This document shows, in pieces, positions 14,320 to 22,233 of a stretch of 64,000 bases of DNA. This DNA is from Histophilus somni (GTDB lineage: Bacteria; Pseudomonadota; Gammaproteobacteria; Enterobacterales; Pasteurellaceae), in contig NZ_JACHGQ010000012.1 of assembly GCF_014202395.1 (NCBI RefSeq), positions 1 to 64,000 of the forward strand. The letters run 5' to 3'. Position 1 is the stretch's first letter. Every line of letters starts with the position of its first letter. A program made the position numbers and the translations under genes. The notes under the pieces are model-generated. The model was not told where the DNA came from. It saw only the letters and a list, made by a program, of their open reading frames with translations, and made no database searches.

Positions 14320-14342
14320 AAAGCCGGTATATATCCGGCTTT
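14320..14342. terminator. Terminator after the primase operon
   Basis: AAAGCCGG and CCGGCTTT arms flank a 7-base AT loop, preceded on the plus strand by an A-run that serves as the U-tract for the leftward transcript ending after 14352. Confidence 0.75.
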
Positions 14343-14351
14343 ACTGAGTTT

Positions 14352-16262
14352 TTAGGCGTTTCGCCATTTGTTAACAGTTTCATGTTTATTCTTGAATTTT
14401 GCGTTTGTGTAGTTATATCCCCCTCCTAATTGTCGGGCTGTGAATGGTTTTTCGCCTATGGTTTTAAATGCTTGGATAACTTCTTTTTTAAATTCTACTG
14501 GTTTTAATATAAATTTCCCTTCCCGCCCTGTGATGTAGCAATAGTACAAATAGCACCAGTAAAAACGCTCAAATATTAAAGGGCTTTCATAAGCTGGAAT
14601 GCCTCGGCTACTGCCTAAAATCAAACAATCATTTGAGGGTTGAGATATTAATTCAAATTCTTGTATAAATTCTAAAATATGATCGTTTTCTGTTTTCATC
14701 TTTAACGCCTCCGCACTTGCTTTTTGTTGCTTTAATGCTTGCTTTGCGTCCTCAGGGTCTTTGAACTCATCGTAAAGTTTTCTAATAATTCCCCCTAATT
14801 CGGCTTGAATTTTTTCGGTGAGCTTGTCATCTCTTGCACTGTCGTCTATTGCCTTGTAAAAAGGAAATACCACTCTTCTGCGTTCCATTCCGCCCCCGTC
14901 ATTTTTATAAATTGGCAAGGTATTAGAACAGATAGCAATAATAGCGTTTATCCTTACGCTAAATGTTTTCTTTCCTTTCGGGTTTACTAGAATTTCATCT
15001 CCCCCGGAAATTGCTTTTAAAACAGAACTTTCGCCAATGTATCGCCCTTGGTCTGGTGCATATAGAAAAGTTTTATTTAATAGCATGTCTCTTGTCTTGC
15101 TGTCTCTTTGCAAGGTTTCTAAGTCAATGGCTACATGGTTAGCATCGCCTGAAAGCATTTTTGCCACGTTTAAAAAAGTCGATTTACCACTCCCCGGCTC
15201 GCCTATAAATTCAAGAGTTAATTGCCAATCACTGCGATTATTTAAAATCATATATAAAGCGGCTAAAAGTGCTTTTTTCCGCTCTATGCTGTCATTGCTG
15301 ATAAAATCAAGCCATTTATCAAAATTCGGTGTTGGTGTCTGTGTTTCTAGATAATCGCAAGGGTTGATCGCTGTAAGGTAATATTCTTTTTTATGCGGTA
15401 AAAAAGCAAGCGTACGCTTATTCAAAACGCCATTTTTAAAGGCTAAGAATTGATAATCCATCGCTGCTTTTATTTCGTCATCAAATAGCGGTAAATCAAC
15501 GGTTAAACATTTGATCATATTGTTTATAGTTTCAACGCTGCCATAATTCGATTTATATTCCGCAAAAAATTTTTTAATTTCTCGCTGTAGTGCGTTTTCG
15601 TCCTTAACTTGCCATATTTGCCCATTGTAAAAATAAATAAGCCCTTGAGTTTGATTATAGGCTAATGGCTTTTTCAGCCATTTCAAAAAATACCCCGCTT
15701 TATCGCTTGGCGTTGCTTTTTTGAGTGTGTCCGCATCTAGTTCGATAAGCTCGGGTTCTCCCTCGCTTTCCTGTGAATATTCATCTCTCAATCGCTCAAT
15801 ATAAGTGCTTAAATCCTCCAAGTGTTGACCTAACAAATCTCTAAGGCTGAATGCGTTTACTTGCGTATATTTCGCTAAATTAATGCAAATATTACGCAAA
15901 AGCTCTTCATTTTCTCTAATTGTGATACCGTTATTATTGCTTTTAACCTTAAAAAGCCCGCTAGTATCTACTAAACTTGCACTTTTATGTTCATTCGGTA
16001 AAAGTGCCAATTTATCCAATTCTTTATAATTCCGTTCATCAATAATAATCGGTAATTCTTTGTATCTGTTCGGGTTCTCTCCGTCGATATTGTCGGCTAA
16101 TAACATCCAGCCTGAGCCCTGCCCGTTGGTCTTTTCATCTTTCGGGTTTTTGCGGTAAAAACTCCAAGGATTATCGCCAATTAAAATCAAAATTTCTTGT
16201 GCTGGGTGAATATTTTGCTTAATGATTTTCTTTAGGTTAGGTGCATTAATTAGCTTACTCAT
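14352..16262 (-). CDS. P4/D5-type phage primase-helicase
   Basis: A 636-residue replication protein. The C-terminal half is a superfamily 3-type helicase: Walker A GEPGSGKSTF at about residue 347, followed by DQGRYIGESSVLKAISGGDE, the pattern of P4-family primase C-terminal domains, then NAIIAICSNTLP as sensor region. The region before it (IKAAMDYQFLAFKNGVLNKR) matches the D5 N-terminal module. Residues 1-230 show no obvious zinc finger or primase motif, so this may be a helicase needing a separate primase. It should unwind the island origin; the iteron cluster lies just downstream. Confidence 0.85.
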   Translation of the reverse strand: MSKLINAPNLKKIIKQNIHPAQEILILIGDNPWSFYRKNPKDEKTNGQGSGWMLLADNIDGENPNRYKELPIIIDERNYKELDKLALLPNEHKSASLVDTSGLFKVKSNNNGITIRENEELLRNICINLAKYTQVNAFSLRDLLGQHLEDLSTYIERLRDEYSQESEGEPELIELDADTLKKATPSDKAGYFLKWLKKPLAYNQTQGLIYFYNGQIWQVKDENALQREIKKFFAEYKSNYGSVETINNMIKCLTVDLPLFDDEIKAAMDYQFLAFKNGVLNKRTLAFLPHKKEYYLTAINPCDYLETQTPTPNFDKWLDFISNDSIERKKALLAALYMILNNRSDWQLTLEFIGEPGSGKSTFLNVAKMLSGDANHVAIDLETLQRDSKTRDMLLNKTFLYAPDQGRYIGESSVLKAISGGDEILVNPKGKKTFSVRINAIIAICSNTLPIYKNDGGGMERRRVVFPFYKAIDDSARDDKLTEKIQAELGGIIRKLYDEFKDPEDAKQALKQQKASAEALKMKTENDHILEFIQEFELISQPSNDCLILGSSRGIPAYESPLIFERFYWCYLYYCYITGREGKFILKPVEFKKEVIQAFKTIGEKPFTARQLGGGYNYTNAKFKNKHETVNKWRNA

Positions 16263-16264
16263 TG

Positions 16265-16792
16265 TTACCCCTCTAAATCGCTCTTATTATCAAAACTTTC
16301 TAGCTTGTTGCCGTTTTCGTCCACCAGCTTAACAAACTCAGATATCTCCCCGAATTTATCGGCTAAATAGTGCAAAACTGCTAGACTTTCTTTTGTCATG
16401 CTGTCTTGTTCTTGAGATTGCTCGGATGTATAGCTCTTCAAACACTTAATTAAATAGCGTGCTGTAGCTAATCTTTTTGCTATCTCTGTACACTCTTCCG
16501 CCAGTTTGTACTTGTGATGATAATGATCGGGAAAATTTAGCTTGCAACGCTCAATAGCTTGCTTGTTTAGCTCAAATAATCGGTTAGTTTGCGATAATGT
16601 AAATCTAAAGGGGATAGATTGAGCCGTATCAGTGTTTTTAGCTTTTGTATTTGTGTTGGGCTGTTTATTTGCTAAATCTTCGTCATGAGATTTATATTGC
16701 GTTTTTGAGATATGCCCTTTTTTGTTGGTGGACGGCTTGAACCGTCCTTTCCATTGGCTTAAATCGCTCAAGGCGTTAATAGTCGTTCTCAT
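16265..16792 (-). CDS. Hypothetical island protein
   Basis: A 175-residue protein encoded 2 bp upstream of the primase-helicase gene and overlapping the next gene upstream by 4 bp, so it belongs to the replication operon. Residues 1-60 are basic and likely disordered (WKGRFKPSTNKKGHISKTQY), the rest helical (FELNKQAIERCKLNFPDHYH, ECTEIAKRLATARYLIKCLK). No family recognised; an accessory replication role is only suggested by position. Confidence 0.6.
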   Translation of the reverse strand: MRTTINALSDLSQWKGRFKPSTNKKGHISKTQYKSHDEDLANKQPNTNTKAKNTDTAQSIPFRFTLSQTNRLFELNKQAIERCKLNFPDHYHHKYKLAEECTEIAKRLATARYLIKCLKSYTSEQSQEQDSMTKESLAVLHYLADKFGEISEFVKLVDENGNKLESFDNKSDLEG

Positions 16793-17157
16793 TTGTCCCC
16801 CTGTAAGATAAATCTAGCCACATCTAAATCATGGATAGTTTTCTGTTGAAAATTGCTAAATATCGGGAAAGCAATAGAAAAGTTTTTAATCACGCTTTGA
16901 ACCTCTTTTTTCTTCACTGAATTGAGCAGAAAAGCCCTTGTTATATTTTCAACATTGGCAAGTTCACACATCAATAAAACTTCACTTTCTCGCATTGGCT
17001 CAATTCGTAACAATTCGCCACGTTCAAGTAAAAAGGTTTCTTGAAATTTGCGTGCCTGTTGTTCCGTGTGTGCGAAACGATAAATTACGGGGATTGTGAA
17101 CTCTTTAAAAACAAAAGCCGTCAATAATTTCCAGTAGGTTTTATTATTTCTGTTCAT
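16789..17157 (-). CDS. Hypothetical island protein (EQQAR-type)
   Basis: A 122-residue protein with VIYRFAHTEQQARKFQETFL, recalling the E/S-EQQAR signature of the Icd-like proteins encoded at 17355-17837 and 17989-18516. It overlaps both neighbouring genes by 4 and 14 bp. The middle (RIEPMRESEVLLMCELANVE) resembles phage proteins of unknown function. Possibly a diverged member of the same small family. Confidence 0.55.
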   Translation of the reverse strand: MNRNNKTYWKLLTAFVFKEFTIPVIYRFAHTEQQARKFQETFLLERGELLRIEPMRESEVLLMCELANVENITRAFLLNSVKKKEVQSVIKNFSIAFPIFSNFQQKTIHDLDVARFILQGDK

Positions 17158-17362
17158 TATCTCCCCCTGTGGTGCTTGGAATGATTTCGATATTAACTAC
17201 ATCAAAAAAAGCTAACTCTTTTGCTTGAATTTGTTTTTTAGCATTAGCTTTAATCTCTAAGGCTCTTGCCAGGGTTACGCCCTCAGCACATTCAAACGTT
17301 CTCCCGTCTTCATAGGTTAGGATTACGCCGTAACGGTGATTTTGTTCTATCTCATTAAGCAT
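17144..17362 (-). CDS. Small hypothetical island protein
   Basis: A 72-residue protein (RYGVILTYEDGRTFECAEGV, ALEIKANAKKQIQAKELAFF) overlapping the genes on either side, which supports real coding in a compact operon. No recognised domain; composition suggests a small alpha/beta protein. Confidence 0.5.
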   Translation of the reverse strand: MLNEIEQNHRYGVILTYEDGRTFECAEGVTLARALEIKANAKKQIQAKELAFFDVVNIEIIPSTTGGDNEQK

Positions 17363-17837
17363 AAATACCCCCTTTGTCGTTAATGCGTGCGATAAATAAA
17401 GCGTTAGATTGAAGGTTTAATAATTGGCGTGCCTGTTGTTCTGAATTAGCACGTATAGCCAGTTTTAGACGGTTTTCGCCTAAGAATAGGATAAATTTGA
17501 ATAGCATTTTGATTGTCTCTTTGTTTAGTAAATGTGAATTGCTGTTCCCTAAAGGGTGTAGCAAGGTTTCAACTACCGCAAAGAAACGGCTAGCGTTATT
17601 CGTGCGAGTGCTCGCCTTATTTCCGCTTATCAACCTTGCCACAAATTCAGATAAACAGATTGAGCTTAGTAGGCTCAAGCCATTGATCATAGGAATTTGA
17701 GGTAAAAAAATTCCGCAAGTCTTACGGGTGCGGTAGCCGTTCTTTGTAGTAGTGTCGCCAATACTAACCGCACTTTGATTTTTTAGCAATACTGAAAATT
17801 TGATTTTTGTCATGTTTCTGTACCTTTTCAAACTCAT
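17355..17837 (-). CDS. Ash/Icd-like phage protein
   Basis: The 160-residue product has an N-terminal part typical of phage Ash-like proteins (SVLLKNQSAVSIGDTTTKNG, YRTRKTCGIFLP) and an end like host cell division inhibitor Icd-like proteins (MLFKFILFLGENRLKLAIRA, NSEQQARQLLNLQSN, ARINDKGGIYA). P1 and P4-like elements carry such genes, and Icd of P1 blocks host division. The C-terminal module may be translated separately from an internal ATG in KMLFKF. The paralogue is at 17989-18516. Function here is inferred from the family name only. Confidence 0.6.
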   Translation of the reverse strand: MSLKRYRNMTKIKFSVLLKNQSAVSIGDTTTKNGYRTRKTCGIFLPQIPMINGLSLLSSICLSEFVARLISGNKASTRTNNASRFFAVVETLLHPLGNSNSHLLNKETIKMLFKFILFLGENRLKLAIRANSEQQARQLLNLQSNALFIARINDKGGIYA

Positions 17838-17988
17838 TTAGGCTATAATCCATGACGTTCTTTTTAGAACTCCATGATTTATTTCTTTCCTATGAGTTAA
17901 GTTAATTTACTTGTGCCCTTGCCATTTGGTTGAGGGCTTTTTTGTTGGGTTATTTCCACTAAACTGGGTGTAATCTTGGTGTTGTCCC
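17838..17988. other. Short non-coding gap in the island
   Basis: About 150 bp between two Ash/Icd-like genes. It contains GGACGTTC-like palindromic sequence around 17850-17870 (GACGTTCTTTTTAGAACTCC) but no clear promoter. Confidence 0.3.
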
Positions 17989-18516
17989 TTAGGGTTCTTC
18001 TATCGTTTTTGCTATCATCTCCAATCGCTTACAAGGCTTAAAAGTGCGGTGATGATTTGGGTTAATACGTGCGTAACAGATAGCACGGGTAAGGATTAGG
18101 CGGTTGCGTGCTTGTTGCTCGCTGTCGGCTAAAATAGTGAGGTGTAGGCGGTTTTCTCCTAATAAAATGAATTTATAAAGCATTTTTGCGGTGTCCTTTG
18201 TAATGTTTAAAAGGCTTTCCGCTAGACTTCTCACGGTCGGGCGGTAAAGCGTAAAGGGGTGAGAAACTACGTACAAAGGAACATAGCCAACCGCAAGCGG
18301 TTGCCCTTTACGCTCTACCATTGAGAATAGATCTATTGCTAGATTTATTTTAGGTGTGCGTAAATTACGAATAAAAAAACACGCTTGAGGCGTGCTATTC
18401 GCCTTTGTATTTTTCAGCTTCTCACGGCTGGCACTTGCTTTGTTCAAGTGCGTGGAAATAGTAAAAAATTGTCCGCACTTTGTAAAGTGATCTAAATCAC
18501 ATTTTTTTAAAATCAT
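17989..18516 (-). CDS. Ash/Icd-like phage protein, second copy
   Basis: A 175-residue protein with an Ash-type middle (GQPLAVGYVPLYVVSHPFTL, RSLAESLLNITKDTAKM) followed by the Icd-like module (LYKFILLGENRLHLTILADS, EQQARNRLILTRAICYARIN). It parallels 17355-17837 domain by domain. A Hin-type uptake word AAGTGCGGT lies at its 3' end (18042-18050). The first ~40 residues may be extra, since internal starts are available. Role in the host is unknown. Confidence 0.6.
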   Translation of the reverse strand: MILKKCDLDHFTKCGQFFTISTHLNKASASREKLKNTKANSTPQACFFIRNLRTPKINLAIDLFSMVERKGQPLAVGYVPLYVVSHPFTLYRPTVRSLAESLLNITKDTAKMLYKFILLGENRLHLTILADSEQQARNRLILTRAICYARINPNHHRTFKPCKRLEMIAKTIEEP

Positions 18517-18529
18517 TGAAATAATCCTG

Positions 18530-18769
18530 TTATTTGATTAATTTTGGTCTGTAGTGATTGCTGTTAGGCTCTTTCGCATACTCATAAACGACAATAGGGC
18601 TTTTGTGAATTGTGATAGATTGATATTTATCAAAATCTAATCCTATCTTTCTCAATCCTTTAAATATCTGCCCTTTGTGCGTAAACTCCGCAATATTTTC
18701 ATTGTTGCCGTCTATGGTTTTGCCTGTTACCACATAAAAAGCCTTTATTCTGCGTTTTGGTTTTTGCAT
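18530..18769 (-). CDS. Small hypothetical island protein
   Basis: A 79-residue basic protein (KPKRRIKAFYVVTGKTIDGN, FKGLRKIGLDFDKYQSITIH) whose start directly abuts the stop of the HTH gene upstream. It lies in the early operon read from alpA. No family recognised. Confidence 0.5.
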   Translation of the reverse strand: MQKPKRRIKAFYVVTGKTIDGNNENIAEFTHKGQIFKGLRKIGLDFDKYQSITIHKSPIVVYEYAKEPNSNHYRPKLIK

Positions 18770-19015
18770 TTAATCAGGCTCGCTAATTAATTGATAAAGT
18801 GCAATTCCGCCATGTGGTTGCCCTGTATGGTCTATGCTATTAATTCTTGTGGTTTCGATTTGATAGCCTTTCTCACGTAACTCTTTAATTCTCTGTGCGG
18901 GCGAGACAATCCCCATCTGCCTAAAATCAAAAGTACTTGAGCTACGCTCTCTCAATACCTTTAAAATAGTTCTGCACTGTGTCGCTTTTGAATTGTCTTT
19001 TAGAACTCCTACCAT
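18770..19015 (-). CDS. Helix-turn-helix protein (HTH_39-like)
   Basis: This 81-residue protein has a winged-helix pattern: QCRTILKVLRERSSSTFDFR, QMGIVSPAQRIKELREKGYQ, IETTRINSIDHTGQPHGGIA, LYQL. Small proteins of this type follow AlpA in many prophage islands and probably bind DNA. It starts 9 bp after alpA. Confidence 0.65.
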   Translation of the reverse strand: MVGVLKDNSKATQCRTILKVLRERSSSTFDFRQMGIVSPAQRIKELREKGYQIETTRINSIDHTGQPHGGIALYQLISEPD

Positions 19016-19024
19016 GCTCCCCCC

Positions 19025-19246
19025 TTAACTTGCGATATAGCTTTCAATATCAGCTAACCGCCAACGAGTAGAACGCCCACACTTCTTCGCCTTTGGAAAC
19101 TCGCCCTTATTCATTAGCTTGTAAATTGTGGTAGTAGAAAAGCCTGTAATTGCTTTCACATCTTCAATATTAATTAGTTTCTTTTGGTAAGGTTGAACAG
19201 ATTGAGCTTGTTCAATAGTTTGGATAGTTTCGCTTTGTGTTGTCAT
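19025..19246 (-). CDS. alpA: AlpA-family regulator / excisionase-like protein
   Basis: The 73-residue product has a MerR-like HTH near its C-terminus: KKLINIEDVKAITGFSTTTI, YKLMNKGEFPKAKKCGRSTR, WRLADIESYIAS. This is the AlpA/HTH_17 layout. AlpA proteins activate integrase or excision in P4-like elements and are a marker of Gram-negative phage-inducible islands. As the first gene of the long leftward operon it is likely the switch protein. The preceding 165 bp hold its promoter region; I do not see a clear operator. Confidence 0.8.
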   Translation of the reverse strand: MTTQSETIQTIEQAQSVQPYQKKLINIEDVKAITGFSTTTIYKLMNKGEFPKAKKCGRSTRWRLADIESYIAS

Positions 19247-19366
19247 AATTTCCCCTTTCGGTTTATTTGTGTTTGTTTGTGAGGGGAATTAGATACTTGT
19301 TTTTATTATGTGAATAGTCTGTAACAGCTCCTAAGGTATGGATAGAGAGAGGTTAAAAAAGGGCTA

Positions 19367-19412
19367 TACCACCTTTTAAAATATAGCCCTGTAAAACACT
19401 GAAAGCCCTGTT
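19367..19412 (-). terminator. Terminator after the 19414 gene
   Basis: AAAAGGGCTATA and TATAGCCCTGT form a hairpin at about 19367-19393, and a second GGGCT-type repeat follows at 19404-19410. It would end the transcript of the two unknown genes to the right. Confidence 0.5.
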
Positions 19413-19413
19413 A

Positions 19414-19923
19414 TTAAAAGCCTTTAAAGGTTTCTACCCCTTGCGGTGGTCTACCTCTATTTTTTACTTTTTCAGGAATAATTATTTTATAAAATGCGTC
19501 TGCCAGCTCTTTACTATCTGAGTAATATTTTTTTACATGCTCCCTAATTTGTTCTTTGTTTGGGTAAGAGTGAGGATTATCAGGATCGCATTTTTCGGCT
19601 ATTAGCTTGGATATTTTGAATAGTACCTCAAAATTATCACTAAAATGCCCATGAATAGAATGTTTTTTATAATCTACTGCACTTTTACTTTGATCAATAG
19701 ACTTTAACAGGTTTTCTATTTCTGCTTTTAGCTTTGCTATTTCTTCATCTTTAGCGGTTACTACCTGCTTTATATCCTCGTTATCATAGTTTTTAGTTTG
19801 ATCAATTTTAACCGCTCTATGTCCATCTTGTTTTTCTTTATTGGGAATAGAAATTCCTAATACCTTTTCAATTTCTGCCCTGTTAATTAGCGTGGTTTTA
19901 AAATCATATTCACGAAATATCAT
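19414..19923 (-). CDS. Hypothetical island protein with coiled coil
   Basis: A 169-residue protein: an N-terminal segment FREYDFKTTLINRAEIEKVL, a likely coiled coil at about 57-80 (DEEIAKLKAEIENLLKSIDQ), then HSIHGHFSDNFEVLFKISKL, IREHVKKYYSDSKELADAFY and a terminal RGRPPQGVETFKGF. Proteins like this are common next to AlpA in Pasteurellaceae islands, but I do not know a function. It lies 9 bp after the gene at 19933. Confidence 0.6.
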   Translation of the reverse strand: MIFREYDFKTTLINRAEIEKVLGISIPNKEKQDGHRAVKIDQTKNYDNEDIKQVVTAKDEEIAKLKAEIENLLKSIDQSKSAVDYKKHSIHGHFSDNFEVLFKISKLIAEKCDPDNPHSYPNKEQIREHVKKYYSDSKELADAFYKIIIPEKVKNRGRPPQGVETFKGF

Positions 19924-19932
19924 ATTTTCTGC

Positions 19933-20190
19933 CTAAAATGGAATATCACAATCACAATCATAGCTATTAAATTTGTTAGCTTCTTTTAGCATGTCAAATA
20001 GGTTTGTATTTGTTTTGGAAATTCTATTAGTGAGTGGCGATTTTCTGTAAGTTTGAATAGTTTTCTCGTCTAGGTCTTTTAATAAAAGATAAGTGGCATT
20101 TATTATACTTCCATCACCGACTTCTCTCGCCCACTCTATCAATTCATAAACAGAAATGTAATCATCTTCATTTTGACTTATTTGGTTCAT
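19933..20190 (-). CDS. Small hypothetical island protein
   Basis: An 85-residue acidic protein (DDYISVYELIEWAREVGDGS, IINATYLLLKDLDEKTIQTY) ending DCDCDIPF. It is the first gene of a two-gene unit with 19414-19923. No family recognised. Confidence 0.5.
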   Translation of the reverse strand: MNQISQNEDDYISVYELIEWAREVGDGSIINATYLLLKDLDEKTIQTYRKSPLTNRISKTNTNLFDMLKEANKFNSYDCDCDIPF

Positions 20191-20482
20191 AAAACGCCCC
20201 TATTCGTTTCCCTATCTAGTGAGGGTGCAACAAGAGATAGATAGGGCTATTCCCTTTCGGCTCGGTTAATTACTCCGTGCCTAGTTGCACCAATTTGAAA
20301 ATTCATGCTTTGTTGTTATATATAAAACAATCCTTTCTTCTTGTCTATTTGTATTTCTTCGGTTGTGTTTCTATTTTACTGTTTATTTTTACAGTCATCA
20401 ACTAAATTAAACAATCGTAATAAATGCGTCATAAAAAGCCTTGCTAGATAACAAGGCTATTATTCATTGAATTGATTTTAGA
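20191..20482. other. Intergenic stretch after the integrase gene
   Basis: Holds the upstream region of the gene at 20190 and the integrase terminator: AAGCCTTG and CAAGGCTA arms at about 20437-20460. Around 20330-20400 the DNA is T-rich with no recognisable gene. Confidence 0.5.
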
Positions 20483-21730
20483 TTATTCAGAAAGTGTTAA
20501 TAATATTCCGCACTTTTCGCAATAATCCCCCCATGCTTGATATGCTTGCTTTCTTTCCTCTAGGTAATCATATCTATCATATATAGCCTGTATTTTCCCT
20601 TTCCCTGTTGAATTGTGTGCTATTGCCAACTCTCCAACGACAACAGAAAAGCCAATCTGACTAAGATAGGATCTAAATACTACCCTCAACCCATGTGCGT
20701 CTTGTTTATCTCTATAGCCGTTATCCCTTAACGCATTACTTACAGTATCTAGTCCTATGGTTTTATTTCTGTTTCTCACTCTGGGGAATAAATAAGGGCT
20801 TGAGCCGTTAAATTGCCTAATTGTGCCTATAAGTTTAATCATTTGTGAGGATAAAGGAATTATATGATCTTTGGGCTGTTCTCTTAGCTTTCTAGTTTGT
20901 TTCATGTTCTCCGAGGGGATAATAAGCAACTTATTATCATCATCAATAAAAACCCATTCAATGCGTGTTAGCTCTTTCTGTCTCAACCCTGTGAGCAAAG
21001 TCAAGTTAAATGCAAAGAGTGTGTTAAACTCTAGCTTACCCTCCTTGAAAGCGGTGTTTATTGCCTTTAATAGCTCCGGTAGCTCTGCAGGTGTAATAGC
21101 TGGGTGATTTTTTGCCAGTGGTGCTATAAAATCATCTTTTGCTAAATTGCAATTATGCCCCTCTATAATGCCTAGCTTAATGCCATAATCTAGAGTAGCT
21201 TTGACAAGTCTATGTAATTTATCAAGAGTATTGCTAGCCCCTATTTCTCTGTAAACGTCTATTAATAATCTAGGTGTTATTTCTGAAAGTGGTATTTCTG
21301 CGAGCTTGGGGAATATATGCCTTTCTAACCTTTGCCAATTCCTCGTTCTAGTGTCTTCATTGGGTGCTTTTGTTGGGTATATTTCAGCATACCATTTAGC
21401 ACAAACATATTTAAAAGTGTTTCGTTCTAATGCCTGTGTGTTTTGTTTTTGGTCTCTGTGTGTTTTAGGATCGATATTTTGAGCGAGCAGGGCTAAATAC
21501 TCGTCTCTTATCTTTCTTGCTTGTAGTAGTGATATTTCAGGATATTTGCCAATGCTGATTTCTGTCCGCTTTTTAGTATAAGGCTTGTAATAGTTAAAAC
21601 GCCATATCTTTGAACCGCTAATTTCTACAGATAAAAAAAGCCCGTTGCCGTCTCTTAATGGATAAGCTTTTTTTTTAATCTTCGCTTTTTCTATTTCTGT
21701 ATTTGAAAGAGGTTTGATTAATCTTGCCAT
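20483..21730 (-). CDS. int: P4-type tyrosine integrase
   Basis: I start at the Met of MARLIKPLSNTEIEKAKIKK (21730); the upstream extension is a poly-Phe tract. Residues 1-90 are the DUF4102-type arm-binding domain (LRDGNGLFLSVEISGSKIWR, EISIGKYPEISLLQARKIRD). The C-terminal catalytic domain shows the first Arg in TGLRQKELTR, HGLRVVFRSYLS (His-x-x-Arg), AIAHNSTGK and the nucleophile Tyr in YDRYDYLEER. It integrates and excises the island at the tRNA-Leu 3' end 270 bp away. Copies of a TTTAGTAGTATAA motif lie just upstream of its start and may be arm sites through which it also represses itself. Confidence 0.9.
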   Translation of the reverse strand: MARLIKPLSNTEIEKAKIKKKAYPLRDGNGLFLSVEISGSKIWRFNYYKPYTKKRTEISIGKYPEISLLQARKIRDEYLALLAQNIDPKTHRDQKQNTQALERNTFKYVCAKWYAEIYPTKAPNEDTRTRNWQRLERHIFPKLAEIPLSEITPRLLIDVYREIGASNTLDKLHRLVKATLDYGIKLGIIEGHNCNLAKDDFIAPLAKNHPAITPAELPELLKAINTAFKEGKLEFNTLFAFNLTLLTGLRQKELTRIEWVFIDDDNKLLIIPSENMKQTRKLREQPKDHIIPLSSQMIKLIGTIRQFNGSSPYLFPRVRNRNKTIGLDTVSNALRDNGYRDKQDAHGLRVVFRSYLSQIGFSVVVGELAIAHNSTGKGKIQAIYDRYDYLEERKQAYQAWGDYCEKCGILLTLSE

Positions 21731-21733
21731 AAG

Positions 21734-21871
21734 TTTAGTAGTATAAAAAAAGAAAAAAAATAAAGTGCTTTGCACCCTTTAAAATCAAGGCTCTAGCGGT
21801 TTTTAGTAGTATAATTTTTTAGATAAAAATGTATTTTTTGATTTTATACTACCATTTATACTACTAAAATT
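21734..21871. promoter_or_regulatory. Repeated TAGTAGTATAA motifs, candidate integrase arm sites
   Basis: TTTAGTAGTATAA at 21734-21746 and 21802-21814, and its complement at 21856-21868 with a partial copy at 21844-21852. The same double motif occurs at the other island end (11133-11160). Both ends carrying copies 50-100 bp inside the att repeats is the layout of P4-type arm-binding sites. The TATACT within them may also be the integrase -10 box. Confidence 0.6.
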
Positions 21872-21941
21872 CATTGCTTTAAACATATAAATACGAATAA
21901 ACACAAAAGAAGAAAAACAATAAAAGCACGTTAAAGCCAGT

Positions 21942-22022
21942 ATTTACAAGGGTTTATTTAATGAATTTGAAAGAGTGGGAAAGAATGGAAAATTGAAGTT
22001 GGTGCCAGTGGTCGGACTCGAA
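21942..22022. repeat. tRNA-proximal attachment repeat
   Basis: Matches 11003-11082. It covers 58 bp next to the tRNA and the last 23 nt of tRNA-Leu, so integration restores an intact gene. Confidence 0.85.
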
Positions 22023-22086
22023 CCGACACGCTTTTAAGGGCGGCGGATTTTGAATCCGCTACGTCTACCAATTTCGTCACACTGGC
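22000..22086 (-). tRNA. leuX: tRNA-Leu (CAA)
   Basis: On the minus strand the 87-nt gene starts GCCAGTG and ends CACTGGC-A-CCA, giving a perfect 7-bp acceptor stem with encoded CCA. The anticodon arm GCGGA-TTCAAAA-TCCGC gives anticodon CAA (22050-22052). A long variable arm and GGTTCGAGTCC T-arm are present. Anticodon CAA reads UUG codons. Its 3' end is the integration site of the island. The symbol leuX is by anticodon analogy. Confidence 0.92.
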
Positions 22087-22187
22087 TGTGTGCTTTATTG
22101 CTCGACATTATACGTTTATAAACTTACCTTGCAAGTGGTAATTTAATATTTTGGTTTATTTGTTTTAATTTTCAACAAAGTTACCTC

Positions 22188-22227
22188 AACCGCACTTTAC
22201 AAAAATATTTTATAGTAAAGTGCGGTT
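22188..22227. terminator. Uptake-sequence-pair terminator after lptG
   Basis: AACCGCACTTTAC and GTAAAGTGCGGTT face each other across a 14-base AT loop, followed by a T-run. Two Hin-type uptake words thus form a bidirectional terminator between lptG and tRNA-Leu. Confidence 0.85.
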
Positions 22228-22233
22228 GTTTTT

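Larger units (their letters stand above)
11003..22022 (-). mobile_element. PICI/P4-like satellite integrated in tRNA-Leu
   Basis: An island of about 10.9 kb lies between an ~80-bp direct repeat (11003-11082 and 21942-22022) that includes the last 23 nt of tRNA-Leu(CAA). The intact tRNA lies beside the integrase, as usual for tRNA-targeting integrases. Contents from right to left: integrase, two unknown genes, AlpA-like regulator, HTH protein, Ash/Icd-like genes, small genes, P4-type primase-helicase, iteron cluster, toxin-antitoxin cargo. This order resembles Gram-negative phage-inducible islands, which are known in Pasteurella. No terminase, capsid, portal or conjugation gene is visible, so mobilisation would need a helper phage. 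Confidence 0.8.

Noticed and set aside
21731-21775. N-terminal extension of the integrase
   Set aside because: It encodes a poly-Phe tract from a homopolymer; the conserved domain begins at the Met encoded at 21730.
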